A stretch of DNA of 13,840 bases from Phoronis ovalis. Its lineage: Eukaryota; Phoronida; Phoronidae. Every line of letters begins with the position of its first letter. The stretch's first letter is position 1. Made by a program: the position numbers and the translations under genes. The stretch lies in contig JAOXYB010035805.1 of assembly GCA_028565635.1 (NCBI GenBank), positions 1 to 13,840 of the forward strand, in the 5' to 3' direction. The notes below the pieces were generated by a model. That model made no database searches, had not been told where the DNA came from, and was given only the letters and a program-made list of their open reading frames with translations. Shown piece by piece: positions 8,201 to 13,840 of this stretch.

Positions 8201-11200
8201 TTTTAAAAACGTTCAACATACAGTAACAGTTTAAAACTACTGATCACTAATTCTAAATGATTCAGAAATACGGACACAAAATTGTACTTTTAAATTGTCC
8301 TGGATGCAAACCATCAATGGCAGTTAAAAGAATACAGAACTGTAAAACATGTAGTAGTGCACACTTCTTACCTTAATAATTCTCTGCAGGTTTTTCCAGG
8401 TATCTTCAAGGGCCTCCATGGTGAACCAAGTGTACGGGTTTGGTCCAACATTGAACTCCTTGATTTGCCGATCCAAGGCCGCTAGTTGGTTGAACTCCGC
8501 CTGTGCAGCACTTAGGGAGTTTTTAAACTGGTTCTGAGCTTCACGCAGGGTCTGAAAATACAAAAACTTATTAGCTGATTACCCTAGGATCATGAAACAG
8601 AATGTTTCCTACACATTTATTTAATATTTTGTTACACAATACTAAACACAGTTAAAACAATATGCTTCATAGGAAACAGCAATGCTAACATATTAAAGAA
8701 TGTCTTCGTTTCAGTTCACATTTAGATAGTAACATAAACAGTTTAGCAACAATAATATAGTGAAGTTAGTAACTTCTTACTCTAATTTCCTCAACAGAAT
8801 TACATCTGACGGGATCTGTCAAGTCCTCCTCAGCATTCTCAAACCAGCTGTTGAATGCCGAGGCTTTCTTGGCAAATGTCAAGTAAAGATCTTCAACTTG
8901 ACGGTATTGTTCCTGTAGTCGTAACAGGCGCTGCTTACGGTCGTTTGAATCAGCAAGGAGTCGTTGCCATCTATAACAGAATTTGAATTAGTTAACAGTT
9001 ACTACGGCAGGAAAGGATTTTTATCAAATTATAAATGGTCTTGTCTTTGTATTTAGTAAAACATATTTTTTATGCTTGTTCTTATACCTTTCGATGACTT
9101 CTTGCCAGCGTTTCTGGATAGCAGGAGTTTGTGCATGGTTAGCAGCAACCAACTGGTCTTTAAGGGCAGTGATCGTATTAATTCCCTCTTTCTCGAAAGC
9201 TTGCAGACCAGCATCGAAAGTTTCCTGTTTGGTCAAGAGAGTTTGAACCGAGGACAAGTCGCGACCGTAATCTTCTGAACGAACCTGGCTCTCTTTATCA
9301 GCTGTAAAAGAAAACCTTTGTTTCAAGCACGCTTTATGCAACGAAAAAAATTTGTCAAATCCAGTTATCTGTATAAAGTTATGCTAAAAAATACTGTAGG
9401 TAACTGCAAAAATAACACAGCAAGACAGATATAAGTTACACCTACCGATCCAACTCTCAACAACATCAGTTTTCCAGATAAACTGCAAAAAGGCCGAATT
9501 GTCAATAAGTTTCCCCTTGCGGCGATTGGCAGCTTGTTCTAAGGAGCCAATCTTTTCTTGAAGAGAAGCGCAGCGAGCAGCAATCTGGTCTCGGTTATGA
9601 TTGCCTTCATCAATTAGTTTATCGCCCTCACGTTTAATTTCATCGCAGCGGTCATTATGGACATGTAGGTCAGTCTCAAATGCATCATGCTTTTTCAGCA
9701 GACCCTGAAAATAACATGCATATATTGTATTTACCATTTAATTAGATTGGCAGAGGAAACATATTAAGGATAACATAGTGAAACAAGAACAATGCGTTGT
9801 TTGATAAATATAAGGGACCGTGTAATACTCCAGAGTAACTGATATAGATTACAGAAAGCAGATCAACCTAAATCATCAAAGCTTCATCAGATTTCACAAG
9901 ATAAAGAGCTATAGAGAACCAATGCTGCACAGCTGGTTGAAAAATATTACATCACAAAAATTTTACTCTTACAAAATGAAACTTAAATGAGACAAATAAT
10001 TTATGCAACAGGAATATTTACCTGAACTGCAGCCAGTGTATCTCCGTAATCATCCCCAGATAACAAGTGTTGCTTTTCAGCGATCCACGCTTCTTCTTCC
10101 TCCACATTTGCAGAGAACTGCTGATAGACCAGTGATTCCTCCAACTTTTGACCTCGGTTTCTTGCCAGATTGTTCAATTCCTGCCAATTTTCATTAAGGT
10201 TATCCAAGCGGCTCTTGATCTCATCAGTTCCAATGCTGGAATTTGCCATAAGATGTGCTCCTTGATCTTGCACAGCCTACCAAAAAAAAGGCAAAAGTTT
10301 GTTAAGAAACTTCAACCAAATTATTGCCTTAGCAATTGCAATGATACATGAGATTTGACACTAGTTTATTGTTGTAAGCAGGGGATCACTAATAACTATA
10401 ATTGATCAGAAAATATAGCTAAAAAACCACTGAATTTTGACATTTTTGACGAGTTGTAACTAGCAATACGAAACAATCCAGTCCCTGCAACGAAAAACTT
10501 TCATATTCTGAAGCCGGAATTGTAGGTTTGGAGTTTCCACAGTTTGGAATTAAAATAAAACATATTCCTTTAGATAATGAATACTAAAGGAAACATGAAT
10601 AATAATTGCATATTGCATACAATTGGACAAATTTCTAGTATTAGAGACCATACCTGAATGGAAGGCTCGTGACTGCTTAGTTCTGCTTCCAGACGTTTAT
10701 GTTTCTTGCGCAAATTCTGCACACCAGTAAGATCACGTCCATAATCATCAGAACCAACAAGTAATTTCTTTTCACGAATCCATGCTTCTTCATCGTCAAC
10801 ATCACGGAAGAATTGATGCAAAGTCAAAGCCTCTTCCAAGCGACCCTTGCGTTCAGCGGCCAAATCTTTCACTCTGAAATTAAGTATGAAAATATCAGTG
10901 ATTTGCAAACATATGGATATTTAAATCCCTAGTAGAAAGAAATAATTCATACAAAGTACATTTTGCCTTTTCCTATTTGGTTGAATTTAATAAACTTAAT
11001 ACTTATTTTAACTCACTATAATCAATAACTACATTACATGGAGTGCAGGGAGGAGAGATACGGTAACAGTAATTTCCATAGTACTTTCTTAAGATTAAAA
11101 TTTTAAAAAATTGTCATTGGTACTAGTTTAATATTTATTCTGCCCAAAGTAAAGGTTTGCACCTACTTTTCATAGCGTTCATTGATGGAATCTCTCTTTG

Positions 11201-13461
11201 CGGTAATGGCTTCAGAATCCCAAGCTTCGGAATTTATAAACTGATTTGCTGTTTCTGTTAGGTCTTTGATGCGGTCCTAAAAATTCAAAGTACTTCTCCT
11301 TTTAGTACTTGCAAGATTATTTAGTTCTGGTTGCTTATTTTTAGAGCTCACAATGGGGTCCAGAACAAAAAAATAGAGGAAAACAAGAACTAAGAAAAGC
11401 TAATAAAACAATAATCTATTACAAAAACTCACTTTCAATCATACTATTTATTAAGTGTAAGACAGCCATGGTTTTCTTGATAAAGGGACAACAAAAGCAA
11501 ACAGTACAACATAAATTGGTAATATTTTTCTATACTAACATTGTAGTCTTTTTAAAAGTAGCAAGTGTAACAGCATGAAGATACATGTAACTATTACTTA
11601 CATCATGTGCAGCAATATCAGCCTCTAGTAGTGCATGTTTCTTGTTCAAATTCTGCACAGATGCTAAATCTTTACCATAGTCATCAGATGACAGAATGTG
11701 CTCAACCTGTAATAAATAGTATCGGGTTCTAAAATTATACACACTTATCATAGGTTTCAAAATGTGTATAGTATAAGGACAAGACATAAAGTCTAAATTG
11801 CATAGTACCAGGACACATGCACAGTCCTTGTATGTCCAGTCTTATTCTGTCAGACCACAAATAATATTCTTCGAATATATGGACACAGCAAGATTGAAAC
11901 TACATGTACTAAAAACAAAATATTAGTAAAAGAATCACACCTCTCCTAGCCAAAATTCAATATCTTTCACGCCTGCATTGAAAGTAGCCTGTCTGTTAGC
12001 TTCCTGTAATTTGAGGCTTTTTTCTGTAGACAGAGTGATGAGGTATTCCCATTGGTCGGACAAAGTCTTGATACGGTCTTGAACTGCATCTTCAGAACCG
12101 GCACACTTGTTACTGTCAATCAAATCTAAAAGAACACAAAAATGTGTAGATATGTTAAGATATGTAGAAATTAGTGCACAAAACAAAGAAATTCAGCTCA
12201 GTAGAAAAACAAGTTTGAACAACTGAAATGAACAGTATGGCTGCCTAACAGCAGTGGGCACCCTTTTTCATTCTATTATTATATATGTACATCTGACATA
12301 AATCCAGTATCATTACTGGCGCCCGAATTATTAAATCAAATATTATAAGACGCATACTCTGTTTGTATATGGAATGTTTGCATGTCTCTGAAATGGCACC
12401 ATGCAGTTAGAAGAGAAGCAAAACAAAAACAATATAAAACAATTGGTTTCCTCACTTGAAACAGCTCAGTTTACAAGACACTGCATTTGCTCATCTTATA
12501 AGCACATGTCTGCTATCAAAAACAATTCACGAGGGGTAAGCTTGCCATAATGAGCAAACACTATTAATAAAATTTAAAACAATTATTAAAATATTATTAT
12601 AAACAGGACATGAACAATGTTATAAAGCAACAAATACAAAATGTATTCGCAACATTTTAAATTTTTTTTTGATTTTTCATTTGCGTTCATGCCATAAGTA
12701 GCCCAATGCTAACATAAAACGTTCAATTCTGCAAACATATTCATTAGTCACAGTTTACCTTGAAGTGAGAACCCTGAAATTTAAGGTCAAATAAGCTGTA
12801 TATAAGCCAGCAACAGTACATAATGTAGTTTAAGGCAACATAGCAAAAGCTACATGTCAAAAAGAATAGCCTTGTCTAGTCACTTTATTATAGTACTTTA
12901 AAAACTCCTTCAGGGTATCGACGCAGAACAGAACAATGTAGGGCATAATTGTGCATTGCAATAGGCAATTGTTCTGCGAAATAACATATTATTTACCAAG
13001 CTACATAGAAAGCAGACGGCAAAATTTGGTAGAGAATGTACATCAAAATAAATGATAATATACATGTAGATATATTACATTGTCTGTGTCAGTGCAGAGC
13101 ATTCTTACAAAATATCAATGCACTTAACAAAATTCTATACTAACACAATAAATACCCCTAGTTATCCAAAGATTGTTTATGGAGAGCTTTACTAATCATC
13201 CTACTATACTCACTTTGTCCAGTATTAATAACAGACTGCAGCCTATCTGAGTTTGCTTTCAGTTCAGCCTCGAAAGCCTGATGCTTCTGATGTTTTGCTT
13301 GAACATTGGTTGGATCCTTGTACGACTCGTCCATTGCTGTCTGCATTTTCTCAGCGATCCAAGCTTCGATATCATCAGCATCACGGGAGAATTGTTGAAG
13401 AGTTTGAGCCTCACCCAGTTTTGACCGATTATCAATGAGGGCTTCCTTTAAATCATGCCAT
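5124..13461 (-). CDS. SPTAN1: Alpha-spectrin, C-terminal 935 residues in 17 exons (gene span)
   Basis: Alpha-spectrin pairs antiparallel with beta-spectrin and, as tetramers cross-linked by actin, forms the submembrane skeleton. Joining 17 exons gives 2,809 coding bases, an open frame of 935 residues after one split codon, ending LFQN-stop. All 16 complete introns (117-1,088 bp) are GT-AG and every phase matches. First-helix tryptophans fall at residues 34, 141, 247, 353, 459, 574 and 688, so seven spectrin repeats are seen. By homology these are segments 15-21. The last two carry about eight extra residues in helix A. Residues 798-809 and 841-852 are canonical EF-hand loops, followed by the calcium-insensitive EF-hand pair. 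Hallmarks are [32 protein letters not shown] and [14 protein letters not shown]. The N-terminal part, including the SH3 domain, lies beyond the right edge. The identification is secure; exon ends come from splice consensus and protein continuity. Confidence 0.97.
5495..5645 (-). CDS. SPTAN1: Alpha-spectrin exon p (residues 845-894), second EF-hand
   Basis: It completes the second EF-hand loop, [12 protein letters not shown] (841-852), with Asp-1, Asn-3, Asp-5, Gly-6 and Glu-12 in place. [20 protein letters not shown] and the start of the C-terminal calcium-insensitive EF-hand pair (SSELYA) follow. The splice sites are CCCTAG and GTAAGT. Confidence 0.96.
5950..6096 (-). CDS. SPTAN1: Alpha-spectrin exon o (residues 796-843), first EF-hand
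   Basis: It encodes the first EF-hand loop, [12 protein letters not shown] (798-809). Asp at positions 1 and 3, Ser at 5, the central Gly at 6 and Glu at 12 are all present, so calcium binding is plausible. [19 protein letters not shown] and the first residues of the second loop (DPN) follow. The intron falls inside the arginine codon of loop 2. The splice sites are TTTGCAG and GTATGA. Confidence 0.97.
6377..6430 (-). CDS. SPTAN1: Alpha-spectrin exon n (residues 778-794), 54-bp microexon
   Basis: A small exon encoding [17 protein letters not shown], the helix before the first EF-hand loop. It is too short to stand out as an open frame and was recovered because TTTCCAG and GTAAGT flank it and it joins its neighbours exactly in phase (QIQAR before, KHFDKDKSG after). 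Confidence 0.95.
6552..6653 (-). CDS. SPTAN1: Alpha-spectrin exon m (residues 744-776)
   Basis: It encodes the end of segment 21 and the linker to the EF-hand domain: [20 protein letters not shown], then [13 protein letters not shown]. This is essentially invariant across animal alpha-spectrins as I recall them. Both ends are in arginine codons. The splice sites are TTTTACAG and GTAACC. Confidence 0.96.
6654..7532 (-). other. Alpha-spectrin intron, 879 bp
   Basis: An unusually long intron compared with its neighbours. It has AT-rich sequence, a perfect 7-bp-stem hairpin at 7268-7285 (CTTGCTA/TAGCAAG) and a TACATGTA palindrome at 7388-7395. A 70-codon plus-strand frame at 7042-7254 has no recognisable features. 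No additional exon is needed by the protein. Confidence 0.75.
7533..7682 (-). CDS. SPTAN1: Alpha-spectrin exon l (residues 694-742)
   Basis: It encodes the middle of segment 21: [40 protein letters not shown], then ILDN. Both ends split arginine codons. The acceptor is TTTGTAG and the donor is the weak GTAGAG. Confidence 0.94.
7964..8076 (-). CDS. SPTAN1: Alpha-spectrin exon k (residues 656-692)
   Basis: It encodes an extended helix A of segment 21: [20 protein letters not shown], then [13 protein letters not shown] (Trp688). The tryptophan is 114 residues after that of segment 20, again about eight more than the usual 106. The splice sites are TTCATAG and GTAATT. Confidence 0.95.
8372..8551 (-). 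CDS. SPTAN1: Alpha-spectrin exon j (residues 596-655)
   Basis: A phase-0 exon of 60 codons forming helices B-C of segment 20: [19 protein letters not shown], then [20 protein letters not shown]. The NPYTWFT block is a near-invariant alpha-spectrin hallmark. The splice sites are TTTTCAG and GTAAGA. Confidence 0.97.
8781..8970 (-). CDS. SPTAN1: Alpha-spectrin exon i (residues 533-595), start of the dimer-nucleation segment
   Basis: It ends segment 19 and encodes helix A of segment 20, [20 protein letters not shown] (Trp574), then [14 protein letters not shown]. From the RKQRL motif to Trp574 there are about eight more residues than in the ordinary repeats upstream. This is the insertion known from the spectrin repeats that start lateral pairing with beta-spectrin. 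The splice sites are GTTATAG and GTAAGA. Confidence 0.96.
9088..9301 (-). CDS. SPTAN1: Alpha-spectrin exon h (residues 462-531)
   Basis: It encodes most of segment 19: [40 protein letters not shown] and the helix C start ending RWQEVIER. This is among the most conserved stretches of alpha-spectrin. The splice sites are TTTTACAG and GTATAA. Confidence 0.96.
9446..9704 (-). CDS. SPTAN1: Alpha-spectrin exon g (residues 375-460)
   Basis: It completes segment 18 ([20 protein letters not shown] to the helix C around AANRRKGK) and enters segment 19 ([20 protein letters not shown], Trp459). It ends one base into an alanine codon. The splice sites are TTTTCAG and GTAGGT. Confidence 0.95.
10022..10276 (-). 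CDS. SPTAN1: Alpha-spectrin exon f (residues 290-374)
   Basis: A phase-0 exon of 85 codons. It completes segment 17 ([20 protein letters not shown]) and starts segment 18 ([20 protein letters not shown], Trp353; [12 protein letters not shown]). It is flanked by TTGGTAG and GTAAAT. Confidence 0.95.
10654..10873 (-). CDS. SPTAN1: Alpha-spectrin exon e (residues 217-289)
   Basis: It encodes the end of segment 16 and most of helices A-B of segment 17: [20 protein letters not shown], Trp247, then [20 protein letters not shown] and [18 protein letters not shown]. The donor is GTATGG and the acceptor TTTCAG. The [16 protein letters not shown] stretch is a conserved alpha-spectrin signature. Confidence 0.95.
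11167..11276 (-). CDS. SPTAN1: Alpha-spectrin exon d (residues 180-215)
   Basis: The acceptor is TTTTTAG and the donor GTAGGT. It encodes [20 protein letters not shown] to INERYEK, helices B-C of segment 16. It ends two bases into a lysine codon completed in the next exon. Confidence 0.91.
11602..11706 (-). CDS. SPTAN1: Alpha-spectrin exon c (residues 145-179)
   Basis: A short phase-0 exon of 35 codons between TTATTACAG and GTAAGT. It encodes helix A-B of segment 16 with the [19 protein letters not shown] motif and ends EADIAAHD. Confidence 0.92.
11941..12125 (-). CDS. SPTAN1: Alpha-spectrin exon b (residues 84-144)
   Basis: The acceptor is TTCTTTTAG and the donor GTGTGA, weaker than average. 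It encodes [40 protein letters not shown] and the start of the next repeat, [11 protein letters not shown] (Trp141). It forms the end of segment 15 and the first helix of segment 16. Confidence 0.93.
12126..13213 (-). other. Alpha-spectrin intron, 1,088 bp
   Basis: The longest complete intron in the visible gene. It contains AT-rich sequence and a hairpin at 12922-12978 (CGCAGAACA paired with TGTTCTGCG). There is no missing exon: the protein runs on directly ([19 protein letters not shown]) as in other alpha-spectrins. Confidence 0.8.
13214..13461 (-). CDS. SPTAN1: Alpha-spectrin exon a (residues 1-82 of the visible part)
   Basis: The acceptor is TTTTTGTAG and the donor GTGAGT. The exon starts with one base finishing a split codon and ends with one base of the next. 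It begins inside helix C of one repeat ([19 protein letters not shown]) and crosses into the next ([19 protein letters not shown], Trp34), with [20 protein letters not shown] typical of segment 15. It is the first visible exon; earlier ones lie past the window edge. Confidence 0.93.
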
Positions 13462-13536
13462 CTACAAAAAGAACAATGAAATAAGCCGTAATAAACAGTT
13501 ATTTACAACATAACTAGTAAATGAGTGGGAATCGAT
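13462..13536 (-). other. Start of a partial upstream intron
   Basis: The intron preceding exon a. It begins (on the plus strand) with CTACAAAAA, the acceptor on the minus strand. Its 5' donor lies beyond the window. Confidence 0.7.
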
Positions 13537-13764
13537 ATTCATTCACCATGGTGTGGACAATGGTTATAAACCTAAACAGACCAGCATGCAGAATTTGTGA
13601 ATGAACAAAGAGGCATTTTGCACTATCAAGATTCATTCACCATGGTGTATGTGGGCAATGGTTATAACCCTAAACGCACCAGCATGCAGAATTTGTGAAT
13701 GAACGATGAGGCAGTCTGCGCTATCAAGATTAATTCACCATGGTGTGGACAATGGTTATAAACT
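13537..13764. repeat. Tandem repeat, three copies of 94-98 bp
   Basis: The string CATGGTG, in the context TTCATTCACCATGGTG, occurs at 13547, 13641 and 13739, spacings of 94 and 98 bp. The second unit has an extra four bases (TATG). Two units are complete, with GGTTATAA, GCATGCAGAATTTGTGAATG and CTATCAAGATT in the same order; the third is truncated after GGTTATAAAC. Each full unit carries TTCATTCAC and its reverse complement GTGAATGAA about 50 bp apart. The array lies in an alpha-spectrin intron. Confidence 0.85.
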
Positions 13765-13840
13765 AGCCTGTGTACAGGCTGAGGAAGGACCCCTGAAAGG
13801 ACTAATTATATATAAGTATTTAATATATTGATACTTGACA
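13765..13840. other. End of window, intronic
   Basis: Contains a short inverted repeat, AGCCTGT-GT-ACAGGCT (near 13766-13781), just after the truncated third repeat unit, then AT-rich sequence. No exon is seen. Confidence 0.4.

Noticed and set aside
12126-13213. Missing spectrin exon in the 1,088-bp intron
   Set aside because: The 106-residue spacing of tryptophans and the protein join across the intron are exact without another exon.
13537-13764. CRISPR-like array
   Set aside because: The whole 94-98-bp unit is repeated without distinct spacers and lies in an animal intron.
1-13840. tRNA, rRNA or viral gene
   Set aside because: I saw no cloverleaf with expected invariant bases, no rRNA-like block and no viral protein frame on reading both strands; a covariance-model scan was not possible.

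Overview
The window is animal nuclear DNA, AT-rich, with short exons split by GT-AG introns. It holds the 3' ends of two convergent genes. The protein style, the mollusc-like dispersed repeats and at least five copies of the palindrome TACATGTA suggest a marine invertebrate, possibly a lophotrochozoan. The species cannot be named from the sequence.

Left part, plus strand (1-2350). Positions 1-510 hold diverged copies of a roughly 146-bp repeat. Positions 771-1137 form a MITE-like element with long imperfect terminal inverted repeats. Two copies of the last coding exon of a stomatin/MEC-2 family gene follow. Copy 2 (2065-2350) has a normal splice acceptor and is the likely standard terminal exon. 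Copy 1 (1230-1497) keeps an intact, strongly conserved frame, but the acceptor matching that of copy 2 reads ACAA instead of ACAG. Upstream stomatin exons lie off the left edge.

Middle (2351-5123). This is 3' UTR and intergenic DNA between the two genes. It has plausible poly(A) signals, a fold-back inverted repeat (3971-4204) and small hairpins, and no convincing gene.

Right part, minus strand (13461 down to 5124). Seventeen exons encode the C-terminal 935 residues of alpha-spectrin (SPTAN1 / alpha-Spec orthologue). All 16 complete introns are GT-AG and the joined frame is open to the stop. First-helix tryptophans recur every 106-107 residues, then at 115 and 114, the extra eight or so residues expected in the dimer-nucleation repeats. 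Two canonical EF-hand loops and the C-terminal calcium-insensitive EF-hand region follow. The 5' two thirds of the gene, including the SH3 domain, lie off the right edge. Three 94-98-bp tandem repeats sit in the last partial intron.

Both proteins belong to the membrane cortex: stomatin is a hairpin-anchored scaffold protein of the inner leaflet and alpha-spectrin is the backbone of the submembrane skeleton. I see no prokaryote-like operon, defence system or viral gene. The most unusual signal is the duplicated stomatin terminal exon that is conserved as protein but lacks an ordinary in-frame acceptor.
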